From: Balanoglossus misakiensis
Taxonomy: Eukaryota > Hemichordata
DNA length: 64,000 nt
Direction: 5' to 3'
Assembly (NCBI GenBank): GCA_040954595.2
Contig: CM082596.2
Span: forward strand, 5,208,001 to 5,272,000
This document shows positions 22,161 to 45,300 of this stretch, in pieces. Numbering within the stretch: position 1 is the stretch's first letter; each line of letters starts with the position of its first letter. A model generated the notes under the pieces. That model did no database searches. It saw only the letters and a program-made list of their open reading frames with translations, and had not been told where the DNA came from. Both the position numbers and the translations under genes were made by a program.

Positions 22161-24207
22161 AGTGGAAAGTCTGTATAGGCCCTTCTGTGCTCCGAATGTC
22201 GAGCCTGTACGACCGTCAGTTCTGTGTACAGTGTGCGGCGATCACGTTGTTCCAACACACAGCGTTCTGTCACCGGTACAGTGGTCCTTTATCGATGCAC
22301 GCGCACAGAAAATCACGATCAGCCCGATCCCAATGAGTCAAACCTGAAAACTGCCTATGCAGCCAGTTTGAACGGTCTTCTCTTATACAGTACAGATCAG
22401 CATTCTGTTGAAGAAATCGTGAAAACGCATTCAGTAAATTTACGATATCAGCAATTTCTTCCTGTACGGAAACAAAAGGCACTCGGCACTATGCCCTCAG
22501 TGAACTGTTGACAGTACTGAGTAAATCGCGACAAACATCCAGCGAGACATTCGACAATATTAAACGTTCAAGAAAATAATTTACAAGATTTCAGACAATT
22601 ATTTGTCTGAAATATATGTTTTTATTTTGATTAATAGTGACGTTAAGTTTTTATTACCGAAAATGTCTATGATAATTAAAAGAAATTGCATTTTCGAACG
22701 CACGTGCTATGTACACAGCGCTGCATCTTCATCACCATAACACGGCCGTGTACATAAATGCAATGATGTAGGATTTCATGATATAGTACATGCACATGTA
22801 TATGTACATCGTATATGAAAAATTTGCAATTCTGTTTTTAGATTTTTTATATGAGGGGATAGCGCGAACGCAGTCCCCCACTACCATAAATTACGCACCC
22901 GAGTCACCCACATTTGGGGTGATCGCAAAGGTCAACCCGCCGGTGTGCAATGGACAGGCCTCGCCCTGGGGGAACCGCCGTCATGATCACGGTTAAAACC
23001 CCTGTGCCAGGTAAGTATGCCTGAGAGTACACTTCAATTGGACCCTACCAAACGACTTCAACAATCTTACTACGGTTTAGCGATATGTTGCAGAGGAGTC
23101 TTTCACAATATAGAAAGTAGTGTCATGCAAATATTTCTATTGTCATTTAAAACAATCGGGGCTAAAACAATTGTTTATTGACATTCAGTGTCATTCTGCT
23201 CATATTCATTCATTTCTTCGTTCATTTTTTGATCCAGCATAAATGTCGTATCACAGGGATTAACCTCTGTCCCTGCAATGCATATCGTCATGCATCCATG
23301 CATATATCAAACTAAGATACACACAGAAAGACAGACTGCGCCGTTTACGTATGTGATTCACAATACCAGTAATTTTACAGCCAAAAACATAGACATCCAT
23401 TCATAACGTCAGATTAATAATACTTTATTGGTTTAGCATACATGTATTGTAATTAATGGAATCATAAAAGACAAATTTCTTGATAACATGTAGACTGGAA
23501 GAAGTCGCTCGTGCCCAACCCATTGTCTAAATTCTCGTTGGATTTTCTTCAATTGAGAAATACAGTCTATGGTTGAGGGTTGAACCAGGGTTGGTTGGGT
23601 TACCGGAGACAAACTTTTTGGTTTAGTAGTTAAACATCTATCATTTGTGTACGTAAATATATCAATTCGTGTATAGACAAACTTAGTCAAACAAAGTCAT
23701 TAAAATCTTATAAGGCACTGTAAATTATTATTTGTATAAATTACCGACATTTATGATTGTTATCCTATTATTAAATCATGCATATGTGAATGCTTAACAC
23801 TGAATGACATGAATATCAAATACTATAGTACATGCAAACAGTCACTGCAATATCTGTAGTACACAGTACACACGTGTGTAGTTTTTGCACTGATTCGGTG
23901 ATGGGTTGTCAGTTAGCTCAACTACATTCTTGGCAGGTGGAGATTGTCTGAACTGAGTCACGCTGTGCTTGACGGCACTTGGTTGGCGGGTGATACCGTA
24001 CACAGTGTGCTACAGGGCACATTTTACTTGTGTTATTAATCTAGTAACTAAATCAAGGTGTCATAATATAAATTGATGTATGAAGAAAGAGCGATAATTA
24101 TTATACGGAACGTGATTCGTATATTCGGCCTATTTGGACACCGCATAAAAGCAAATTGAAATGCAACTGTAACAGCCTCTGCATCAACATCTTCGAATCA
24201 TTCTGAA
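22161..24207. other. TOP2 upstream region and 3' side of the EMI-EGF gene
   Basis: No coding exon is seen. The part just right of 22160 should hold the TOP2 promoter; a CCAAT on the plus strand near 22328 would read as an inverted CCAAT box for TOP2, an element known from vertebrate TOP2A promoters (weak evidence). 23424-24207 is probably the 3' UTR of the EMI-EGF gene. Confidence 0.4.
23424..23429 (-). promoter_or_regulatory. Candidate polyadenylation signal of the EMI-EGF gene
   Basis: AATAAA on the minus strand about 780 bp beyond the stop codon at 24208. Confidence 0.4.
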
Positions 24208-34472
<10,265 letters not shown>

Positions 34473-37124
34473 GGCTGCAACGCTTGTTTGCTAACTGTGT
34501 CTTGAGTTCAGAAATTCCTGTAAGTGAGAAACAAAGTACACATCCGAATCAGAACATGGTAACCAAAACCCACGAAACAATCAATGTTTGCTTTCAATCA
34601 CGCGAAATTGGTGGAAGGATCACATAAGTTTGACGAGAAAGGGCATAGCAAACGACATTCAAGATTCACCACTTGCCGGGGAAACGTCGAAAGTTCTTGG
34701 TGATTGCACCGCCAGTATTAAAAACACAATGTTTTGGACACTAACCCTTTCAATCAATAATCAATGTAATCAGTGTTGGTCTTATTTGAAGTATTGCCTG
34801 AAAACGGTGATGTATGATATAATCCCCTCTAACTAAATACCATGCACATGACGCATTTGAATACTGCATAAATGAATATTCATCACCAGTACGTGCATTG
34901 CATGTGAAATGTGTGGGGCACACCTGGTCTCGTATTCTGGTCACGTGCATTCCGTTGATAATATCCTGTCTTTTATTTTTAAAATGATACGATGGTAACG
35001 GGATTGTAAAACGGAGACCAGAAAAAAATTCCTAGGATTTTGGTGTCGATTTGTGCACGTACGAACAATATGTCTGTGTCTGAGACGGGACAGACAATAC
35101 ATATATTATTGTAAACGACTTTCGCTTTCGTGAAAAAAAAAACATATTCTGGCAAAACACAAAACACGCAGCAAAACAGTGAGCATACACACGATTACCC
35201 GTGACATGTACATGTACCTGGTTTGACGGAATCGTGCAGCGACGACATAAATGTTCACTTTCACCATCAGGCTGCGAATAATTTCGCTCTAACCAGGAGG
35301 GAAAACGGACACGTCTTCTCCTGAAAATAATCCGGTCCACAATAGCATTGCAAGGTTTGGCAAGAGATCTTAATCTACATAATGATAATGATAAAGGGAA
35401 GGGTATAGGGGACTCCCCTTTTCGAAATTACGTCATTACAGTCTGCAGCATAAAAAAAACAGCGCAGCTGCTGGAGGTCACGTGACAAAAGGACACAAAG
35501 GTGACGCCAGGTGAGAGGTTGGTAGGCAAAGCTACCTGATATTTTAAAAACAATAAGCTCATGAAAAAAACAATAACTTCTAAAAATATACCAGTGCGCA
35601 CCCTGCGTAACACTCAATGTATAATTAATCATCAGTTGTACAACTGACTGCAGCAGCGGAGTCTGTCACAACGATTCGCAAAAATAAACCCACACAGTCT
35701 CATACGCAATAATAAAACGCATACACTTTTCCTAGAAAACATGGTCAAAACAATTAAGGCTTTGTCTACGGTACCAACAATGTCCTGTGGTTCTGAGCGG
35801 ACAGTGAAGGCATACATCAATTCGCCTCTCTGTTGAAAATGGCATATTTTTCCTTTTGGGAATTTTCATGCAAAACCGTTTACTCTGATTGTCAAAATGA
35901 CGGCGTGTGTTTTGCTTGGTGTTTATACCGACGAAGTGTTCGATAAACTAGCGTGTTGTATTCGTGTTGTTTTGTCAATAAGTAATAGTTCGGTGATCAA
36001 AGCAACGTAAATATTCTATTGACAAAAGCTAAAATCGCTTGAAAGTAATGTCAACAGATTGTCCCGTTAAACTGGAGCTCCAAAAATGCTGTTTCAAAAG
36101 ACTTTGAACAAGAAAAAAAGCTGCAAGGAGATACTGGCATGGCACGCGCACGGACAACGACGCACTTGGTATGCACGCGTACGCGCTTTCTTTGCAGATG
36201 ACGTACAACATTTGCAAACACGCACTTACCCAGATGAGTGTATGTAGCTCTAACATTCAGTAAATCCGTCCAAAACAGCTTGCGGTCGAAAAATGAGCAC
36301 CGAACACAATGCGTGAGTGCTGGAGTCCTCAGTCGCATCCGGGTCACATCCGCGTGTGACGTCAGTGTATAGTGAGGAGGAGAAAGGAATAGCTGCGCCG
36401 CGTAAACAGGTGGTTCGTAATGGGATGCTTATACATGTATTTGTTGCAGTTATGCAAGAAATACACGCCGGACGAAACTAATATGCTTCTTGGATTGGGT
36501 TTGGGCATCATATATGAATCTAAAACCACTCTCCAAGTCTTGAACTATACATGATCTGTGTACAGCAGCGAGTGGCTAGAAAAATCTGTTTTGCATATTG
36601 AAACATAAAAATAGATTTATGGAGCGCTTAGGAACAAATGGCGACTAGCACTACCACGTTACGGTTGACCCCCGACGACCTCTCTGCTCAGTGAACGTAC
36701 TTTTGCAAGACGCAGACGGTCTGTCACGCCCTGATCCTGGAAGGGAAATTCTAAACAATCACGTGCAGGCCTGAGATAATACTTTTTAAAAGACCCGATC
36801 AACGTGAAACAGAATAGGCTTCTATGTTGAAATACACGCGCGACACTTTAGTAATAAAACTTGATTCGATTTCAACACTGTTAAAATTCTCACTGAAAAG
36901 TCTTGCACAAACAGATAAATATAAACTACAGACATGCCATAAAATTCATCATTCGCTAAAATCCACAGTAAATTACGTACGTCTTGACAGTAAATTTTAC
37001 ATCTTGAAAAAGACACATCAGGTCGTGACGGACAAAGTCAATTGAGTGACGTTTCTATTCCCCTTCTCAATGTATGTACATTGAATATTGTCCACAGTGA
37101 CGTCACGACACACTGGGTCTCGTT
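34473..37124. other. Intergenic: EMI-EGF promoter side and carotenoid oxygenase 3' side
   Basis: No coding exon is supported. ORFs here (for example 36051-36347 minus, 35032-35340 minus) lack family motifs. The EMI-EGF promoter should lie just right of 34472; no clear TATA box was identified. Confidence 0.4.
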
Positions 37125-40100
37125 TCAGACGTTTGGCACAAATCGACCGTGGAGGCCGTAGTTGACTGGCACATTGGTTTCGGCCCGTCCAATCTCGGTG
37201 AAATCCCTCGCGTCCAGCACAACCAGGAAGTTGGGCTTGTCAGGATCGCTGTTGACAACTGCCGATATAACGACTCCTACAAAAGGACACGGAATCAGAC
37301 CAGAGGTCACGGAGCATATATATATTTTTCTGTCACACACACACACACACATGCTGGGCAAGATTCGATAAACAAAGTCGTGTTTTGAAGCATATTTCTG
37401 TCCATCAACTATGCAGCAAGTGACAAGCGCAAAGCTCAATGAACCGATGACAAAAATGTGAACGAAACAATGTGCAGGCCACGTGTAAGCGCATTGCACT
37501 GGCGGTGAAGTACTTTTTCTCTAAGTCCAAAAGCACATACATACCATCATCCTCACTCGTAGCAGACGGCGAAGCAATGAAGATTGGCTCCGTTGACAAG
37601 AAGCCCTCCTCTTCCCAAACTTTGAAGCTTTTATTTTTAACGTCCACTTTGATCATCTGAAATAGAACGTAAATCCCTTGTGAAAACTTGAACGATTTTA
37701 CGCTAACCAGATTGACTTTGTAGAAGTTCAAAATTCGCAACGCCGAGATAAGGTAGAAAAATATAAACAAGGCCGGGTTTTTGCATCTTACCCCTGGACG
37801 ATGTCCGAATACACCGTAAACGTACTGGTAAGGTTTTCCATTGTAACTTTCGTAGTTGATTTGCGGCATCTCAAATTCTGAAAGGAAAGAAACCAGTAAT
37901 GTTGATTTTTTTTTCGTGCTGAAAGAGGAAACACCGGTATTTCCGAGTACTGAGCGGTTCAATACATTTTGTACTTGTCTCTCTCATCGAATATTCACAC
38001 TCTCGGACTCTAGTGCGTCGCATATACAGCCCGCATAATATATTGGCTAGATTATCCATGATCACTGCGTATATAATAGTCAGCTGTATATACCCACTGT
38101 TATAACTGAATACTAGTAAAGTTTCACACGTACTTTCATCGATAAGCCTTTCCGGGGAGCAGAAGATAGAGCCGTCTGCCGTCAGTTCGGCCCGGCAGCT
38201 TGTGTATGATAGATTTACTAGATTTTTCGGCTTGTTATCCTAATATGGAAAAAACAGATACATAAACGAAGGTTAAGAAAGGCACATTGCTTTGTGATAA
38301 AACATTATTACCAACGCGATTTCTATACTTATTGTCACACGTCACGAAATGCGAACACTTCTAACGACATCAAGATCCCTTTCTGTGACGCCTTTGCTCG
38401 GGTTCACATGTAATAGACCATTTCCCGAACTTCACGAGACCCTGGGTGCGAGATCTCGCACGTCTAGGCAGCTTGTACGGAGCGTATTCATGGAACACGG
38501 GACAAGCAACACGTGATGTTGGACAAACAAAACATGGCCAATCGTGTTCAACGGCACTAAAGTGACACCTGTTATAGTTTCATACCTAACGCTTCACTTG
38601 TATTACTTGGCTAGCAACCCGTTGCTACGGTAATAATTATCAAAGTCTCGTGAAATCCCGCAATGAGCGGAAAAATCATCTACTGTTGGCACAGCTTCGT
38701 CTTACCTTGTCGATGTTCAGCGGCAGTACAAACCGCCGGGCCTCTGCCTCAATATCTAGGATCGACCCGTTCTTCATGTCTTCAATGTGAGACTTGTCAA
38801 AGAAGTCCGCCCTGTCGTAACAGCACATATCGACGACCAGGTGCCCGCCGTCCTCGTACGCGTTGATGTGGTGGAGGCAAATGAAGGCCCCGGCCGTGTA
38901 CCTGGTCGACAGCACCTCCCCGGTCCGGCGGTCGAAGACGTGGAAGTGGGCTCCGTTCTCGGGGCGGTAGTCCATGCACTCGGTCGCCGCCTGGCCGCGA
39001 AATCTGCAAGTGAGTATCTTCAGGACGTTGATGTGTAGAGGCTGCTCGAAGAAGACCATGTAATTGGGCGTCATGCCGAAACTGTGATAGTATGACGGGT
39101 CCCTGCCTCGTGCCGGTATACTACACAGGATTGACCACCTCTTCTCTTCGGATAACCCTTCTCTCGGCGGATCCACTTTAAAGATGTGATACTTGCTTAC
39201 TCTGCCGAAGGAAGACCCCATGTTGAAGTTTGTACCGTCGTTTGAATAATGTGGATGCGCCGTTGCCATGTTAACAGCCAAGTACTGGGAAATGTCAACC
39301 TTAAAAAAAAACAGTACCAAAATTAAAACAAATAATAAACGACCATCTTGTCTTCAGATCAGCGTGGGTACAAAAATGCTTTTCTTACAGAACGACCGAA
39401 AGATAATTTTGTGTCGTCTTTACTCGTTTTTTGTTGAAATTACAATTGTCGACAACCAATCGATGCCACAAAGAATAAGCTCGTTATACGCAAGAAAAGA
39501 CGCGCCCTCATCCATAAGAACTGGACAAGTTCAAGGAAGCGGCCTGGAGAACTCGATCCGTACCTTGTCGTCTTTAGCTGAGTCCAGGGTGTTGACATCG
39601 ACTCGCCTCATGTATTGTCCTTCCGTCAATGCAAACAGTTGGTCCCCGCTGTACATGAGGCTAATAGCGCAGTTGTCGCTTGTCCTTTGAGGCAAAAAGT
39701 ACGAAGCTATTCTCTGAAACAGACTGTGGCAGGGGTCCGGGTGGGCGACCGTGCCAAATTCCGAACAGGCTATTCGGTTGGCGGCCGTATTTTCGCAGTA
39801 GTTGTCACTGCGGATGAACTTGCTCTGGTATGTCACCTGGGGAAAACGAACAAACATTGATGCATCAAACAAACAAACAAACAAAAACAACCAAACAAAC
39901 ATGATAAAGGCAATAAGACAAGGTCATAACAAACCCCGTTTAAAAAACAGAAGAACAGCGCAAGCAAAACCACATTCCTCATCCTGACGCATCAAACAAA
40001 CAAACAAACAAACAAAAACAAACAAACATGATAAAGGCAATAAGACAAAGCCATAACAAACCCCGTTTAAAAAAATCAAAAGAACAGCTCAACCAAAACC

Positions 40101-41129
40101 ACATTCCTCATCCTGACGCGTCATTTTTTACTCTACCAAAGTATCCACGCACCTTTCCATCCTTAATATGGTACCTATGCAACAGTGCCATACCGTCGAA
40201 CAAATGCTTATACGAATCTTGTCCAATTTCGAAAAGGCCGCTGCCATTCCTGTAAAGACTTCCGTTTATCCATTGCGGTATTGTCCCTGCGAAGTTGAAG
40301 TAGAGAAGTTATTTTCATTGTTCACTTTCAGGATAACACACCACTAATAATATTTATTAGTTCTTACGCTTATAGTGTTAAAATTTCGCTTTTCCCCATT
40401 TAAGTTCTTACGCTTATACATGTAGTGTTAAAATTTCACTTTTCCCCAAAAAGCATGAAATCTTTTTTTGAGGAGAGTGGCACTCTTATGAACGGCAGTA
40501 GGCCTATAGTCTCTATACGGCCCTGATGCGGGAATTGCGGACCGAGGTTGTGCTGACCCCTGGAAGGTCGTGAACGCCGTACGACCTAGGTTACGCCACG
40601 GTCACTCTGTGTGGAGTGACCGTGGTTACGCAGGTACGCGAATCAAGGTACATTGTACATGTACATGAAAACGACATGGCCGATCGACCCTAAATTTCCT
40701 CCGGCCCACCAACCTCATAAATTTTATGAGAGCTCCCTTTGTTCCGACCATTCACACAAAAATTACCGCGTTTGTGAGCACAAAGAGCTTTTGTCTTGTC
40801 TATGGCCAAGCAAAAATGTTATTTCCGGGGCCTTTCATTCAAGGTCGCCAAGGTCACGTATGCGTCATTGTTATATAATGGAGCTCCATTGCCGTATGTT
40901 ACTACTAGGAAAGGGGACGCGTCAGGTCATCTACGCACGTAGGCCTATTTGACGCGGCAGTACTGTCTATGACACGGGAGCCGGCAGGGGTAGCGCCCGT
41001 GCGGCACTGTTTCTTACCTCGGATTGTAGTTTCTGTGGGTTCCGGGTGTTCCGCGACGGATTTCCAATGAACGCTCAAAAGGCGTTTCTCCTTGGCATTC
41101 AACGTACACCTGGTGTCCGATTTTGACAT
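37125..41129 (-). CDS. Carotenoid cleavage oxygenase (BCO2/RPE65 family), 8 exons
   Basis: Non-haem iron enzyme of the carotenoid oxygenase family: members cleave carotenoids with O2 or isomerise retinyl esters. Exons: 41129-41018, 40286-40153, 39836-39564, 39299-38706, 38239-38134, 37877-37792, 37656-37545, 37276-37125; about 522 aa, as expected for the family, and all phases close. Four iron-ligand histidines are recognisable: TAHPHY (~188), YYHSFGMTPNY, LHHINAYED and the C-terminal YGLHGRF. Also seen are PEPTETTIRGTIPQW, RNGSGLFEIG, FDGMALLHRY and PDPC (followed by H, where vertebrates usually have K). C-terminal features such as KVDVKNKSFKVW and GRAETNVPVNYG look BCO2-like, while RRFVLPLNIDK and MPQINYESYNGKPY also resemble RPE65, so the substrate is not assigned. 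The start is uncertain: the same frame is open to ATGs at 41192 and 41261. The chosen one gives the usual N-terminal length. Confidence 0.9.
37332..37352. repeat. CA dinucleotide repeat
   Basis: About ten CA units in the last intron of the carotenoid oxygenase gene. Confidence 0.8.
38414..38683. mobile_element. Family E inverted-repeat element, copy 2
   Basis: Begins TAGACCATTTCCCGAACTTC, with GCGAGATCTCGC following, and ends with TCTCGTGAAATCCCGCAATG. It is collinear with the copy at 33903 but about 50 bp longer. Located in intron 4 of the carotenoid oxygenase gene, right next to the large exon. Confidence 0.8.
39863..40119. repeat. Two-copy tandem repeat, period about 127 bp
   Basis: CATCAAACAAACAAACAAAC, then ATGATAAAGGCAATAAGACA, then CCACATTCCTCATCCTGACG, is present twice head-to-tail. 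Nearly identical copies. Intron 2 of the carotenoid oxygenase gene. Confidence 0.85.
40365..40448. repeat. Short tandem duplication
   Basis: AGTTCTTACGCTTATA followed by GTGTTAAAATTTC and CTTTTCCCC occurs twice; the second copy has CATGTA inserted. Carotenoid oxygenase intron 1. Confidence 0.75.
40565..40625. other. Two adjacent perfect hairpins
   Basis: Hairpin 1: AGGTCGT (40565-40571) pairs with ACGACCT (40581-40587), 9-nt loop. Hairpin 2: CCACGGTCACTC (40596-40607) pairs with GAGTGACCGTGG (40614-40625), 6-nt loop. Both stems are mismatch-free. Intron 1 of the carotenoid oxygenase gene; function unknown. Confidence 0.7.
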
Positions 41130-41809
41130 TTTTCCCGATGTGGAAATTCGCGTATGTTCGCCACGTATGCGCAGTAGGTGTAACCTTTTCATGGCGAACG
41201 AGCGACTGTGGTTGGACAACGGAATCATAGAAAATAGAGCGACAGTGACGACTGGGGTCAAAACATGGAAGCACCTGATGTGTACAGCTCAAACCGGCAC
41301 ACAGCAGCTGTTAAGGAGTAACACCCCCGTGAATTGTTGTACAGGATTGACCAATTATTGCGGCTGAACGTACATTTCAGCAATATTTGTTAAAAGGCCT
41401 AAGGCAAAATAAATAATATATGCTGTTCCGATTACATGGTTTTCAAAAATAGGGTGGTAGGTAGGTTTGTTTGTTTTTTGCGATTTTTTTTATTTTTCTC
41501 TGGCCACCAAAGTAGAAGAATGACGTCATAGTTCTTTCGTGATGCGTGTGATTTCGTCATCTTTCTCGCATGATTCGCGCAATTTTCATAAATTTTGTAT
41601 ATTTGACATCGTTAATATTTTTACTCCCGAGTTTGCAAAGCTCTAAAAAATTAGAGTTGGTGGGTTAAAATTAGGGTTGGTCGGGTAATCTGGATCAGCA
41701 CATATTTTTCAGTGGGGGTTGAGTATGGCAAGCCGAACGTTGCAATATTCTTGAAAAAAACTATTTTCTTGTTGTATAATTTTTTTTTATTCTTCAATTT
41801 CACGTTTGC

Positions 41810-41958
41810 TTTGGTCAAATTATATTTGTGTTCTTCAAATCTATATTCTTGTTCTTCAAATCCACGTTTGCTTTCATCAAATTACATTCTTGTTCTTCGA
41901 TTTCATTTTTGCTTTCGTCTAATTACATTCTTGTTCTTCAAATCCACATTTGTGTTTC
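41810..41958. repeat. Imperfect tandem repeat, unit about 16-33 bp
   Basis: Four to five degenerate copies of a TTCTTGTTCTTCAAATC plus CACGTTTGCTTT-type unit. The plus-strand frame across it (41712-42017) encodes a repetitive, low-complexity product and is not a gene. Confidence 0.75.
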
Positions 41959-42205
41959 TGGGCATGCGCAGTTGCGCTGACCCCGCGACCTCGCTGAGAG
42001 TGTTGAGGGCTCCCTAGCTGGGCTAGAATCAACATCAACCAAAGACTGTAGCCCGTCTCCGAAGTTGGTGAGTTGATGCTAAATAGTCCCTTCATGAGTC
42101 TGTCTACGAAGTTATTCTGAAGTCAAATAGTATCATCAATAAACTTGTCAGAATTCTTAATCTTATAAAAATTCACTTTCGACATGATTTTCCCCCGAAT
42201 CACAG

Positions 42206-42211
42206 TTTATT
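42206..42211 (-). promoter_or_regulatory. Polyadenylation signal of LONP2
   Basis: AATAAA on the minus strand 113 nt past the LONP2 stop codon, implying a short 3' UTR. Confidence 0.6.
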
Positions 42212-42323
42212 GCACAATTGGTTCACCTCCATGCTCTGGTCATTGCACTGGCTGGATTGTTACCATAGCAGCATTCCCGCTCCTACACGATTGTACGTGA
42301 GGAGACCTGTACGTCAAGTTCTT

Positions 42324-45300
42324 TTAAAGCTTACTGCTAGGCACAGGAATCTCATAGGACATTTGTGGAAATCCTCCTTCAAAAGCCGCTTGCAAGACGT
42401 CCTCCAATCGCGTGGCAAACACAAATTCCAAGTCGGACTACGGTAGAAAAAAAACAAAGATCACATTTTAGTTTTTGTTAAGTTATTTAAAGGCTGCAGA
42501 AATTGAAATTATTTAAACTTTAGATTAGTCTTCCAATAATCGAGAATAAAATTTGGTATGGCGCAAAATTCTGAATGAAAATTGTCTCAAATTGAAATTC
42601 AAAATGGCCACCAATCTCGGTCGTAAATTCAAAAAGTGATTTCCACGAAAATATGATCAACACCCACTGTTTTCTTCGCTGTTTTCCAGACAATTTTTTT
42701 TATTGAGGTCAAAGGATAAACTGACCTTGACAGTGGCCGGTATCTCGACCAGGTCTTTCTCGTTTCTTTTTGGTAAAATCACCCTCTTGATTCCAGCTCT
42801 ATGAGCAGCTAACACTTTCTCCTTGATGCCACCAACCTGAAAAGACAGTGAATTAAAAATAGGTATTTGAATAAAACAAAACCATCATACCTCTTATAGA
42901 AGATATATCTCTAAAATTTAATTCCCCTACAGCTGCCAAATATATTCTCTATCCTCTAAAATCCCCACCATTTAACCATATTACTTGCATTTGCATCAGT
43001 TTGTCATCTCTTGGCGACGCATACCATGATAGCTGCGTGCTGTTTGTATGAAGGCTGATTAAATCGGTGCGGCACTGTTTTAATACATAGCGTGTTCAAA
43101 TTGCAACATGCTGTCACAATCAGGCATCGGTAAGATGTTCATGTATACCTATCAGTAAAGGTTATTTAGATGGACCAATTTCAGTTGGAAAATAAATGAA
43201 ATCATGAAAATAATGCAAAAAGTGGCAGCTCTGGGGGCTTTAAAACTTGATGTGGTCCCATGCAAATGGTGACCTTGGTGGAAAGAGTACAACTTACAGG
43301 TAACACCAATCCCCGTAGAGTAACTTCACCCGTCATTGCTACTTCTGAATTCACACATCGACCACTGCAAATAAAAATAAAATACAGACAATACGCATCT
43401 AAGGACCACATCCTCAAAATGTTTCAAAAGCAAATCACATTATTTTCACACAAAATCACAATACCTGAACAGAGAAACGAGTACGGTTACCACGGTGACA
43501 CCCGCTGATGGTCCGTCCTTGTTGATGGCACCGGCCGGGAAGTGGATGTGGACATCCGTGTTTTCCATCAGATCGGTTCCGGCTGATACTTGGATACCAC
43601 ACTGCAGAGAATAATTTAGACGTCAGTTCTGTATCAGTCTCACTATAAAACCCTTTCACCGCCATGGTTCAGTCTAAACCCATTGTTTTCTATGGTAAAG
43701 TTGGACCTCTAAACAGGGAACTGGGGGTGAAGGGGTTACTCACTGACACATTCTCACTGATCGGTCATGGTTTAATTCATAACATGGATATTACTCAGAA
43801 TACTGTTTACAACGTATCTGTACCACATGTTAACTATCAAACAGCTTTGAGCAAATAACAAAAAATTCCCCTAATTAATTACTGTACAGACAAATATCCA
43901 TACTTAAATTAATGTTTACCTGGACAGCATGGCTGCGGACCCAGTTGAGAGCGATTCTGGCCGATTCCTTCATCACATCACCCAGCTGTCCTGTCAATGT
44001 CAGCTGACCGTCACCATCCATCTTGGTAGCTTCCACGAACATGATTTCTCCTCCAACAGCAGTCCATGCCAGACCTAGATGTCACAAAGTCAAATAGATC
44101 ATATGGCTGTCATACAGTACAGGTAAGTCATCATTATATATCCATGGTGGAAGGGTGATAAATCCAAGAGATTATTTTGAGAGGTGTGCATGGTTTGTAA
44201 ATGCATAGAACTAATGTCCTGTAATTCATTATGTCCAATATTACCCTACAATCCATCATTACGTAGACAGGCTTACCGACAGCCACACCAGGTTGACCCA
44301 GTCTCTCAGACATCTCATTCTCAAACATCGGCGGCTGAAACAGAAAATATATCCATTACAAACACTGTTCCATGTCAAGAAAATGCCCACAAGTTCTTGA
44401 GTACATGCATCAGTCTGTAACTTTGTACTGTTTGTATTTGTACCCACCCAAAGCCACACAGCGACCACCTGAAACTTATCCAATAGCTCAAACTTACTCC
44501 TAATATATCTTCTATAGCGTGGGTATCCAGAACAATTGGCATCTCCGGTGGATGAGCCAACGTGGTAGCTATGGCGACGGAGTCCTTCACCGTCTCCACA
44601 GATTCCTCTTTCTCTTCCTTGGGAGAACTTTCCTCGTTGGCGTCTTTGCTCTTCAAACTGGTGTTCTCTGCAACTTTGACAGCCACAGCTCTGCACAGGG
44701 CCCCTATCTTCCTCTCCAGGGATCTCACCCCGGCTTCACGAGTGTATCTGGAAACTGCAAATATACGAAGACTTGCCTGTCAGATTTTAAGCTGTATCAG
44801 TTCATTGTTTTTTTTAACTATGATCTGACATCAAAACAGTTGATGAAAAAGTGCTTACTAAAGTGCGACGTTAACTGTAAGTTTCCGAACACTGGCAACG
44901 AATATACAACTTAAACAGATATTTTAAAAATGACAAACATGTGCTGCAAGAGGACCGCACAACAATCCACTGAGACTTCATAAACTCCATAGACTCCAGA
45001 AAATCTGATGGTGCATGATAATTTACTCATTACTCCTTAACTTACTGATGAACTTTAAAGCATCCTCGGGAAACTGAATATGGGCTTCGTTCAGTCCGTG
45101 CTCCTTCAGTTGTTTCTGGATGAGGTGGCGCTCTGCGATCATCACTTTCTCCTCCTGGGTGTAGCCGGCCACAGAGATGACCTCCATCCTGTCCAGCAAG
45201 GCGGCCGGAATGGTGGCCATCGAGTTGGCTGTGGCTATGAACAACACTTGGGAGAGGTCAAAGGGCACGTTGAGGTAACTTTCACAACGTTAAGGAGCAC

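Larger units (their letters stand above)
41262..42323. other. Intergenic between carotenoid oxygenase and LONP2
   Basis: No coding exon is supported. Contains imperfect tandem repeats (41810-41958) and the LONP2 polyadenylation signal (42206). Confidence 0.5.

Noticed and set aside
41712-42017. 101-codon plus frame with hydrophobic repeats
   Set aside because: Produced by a degenerate tandem repeat in intergenic DNA; no splice sites or homology.
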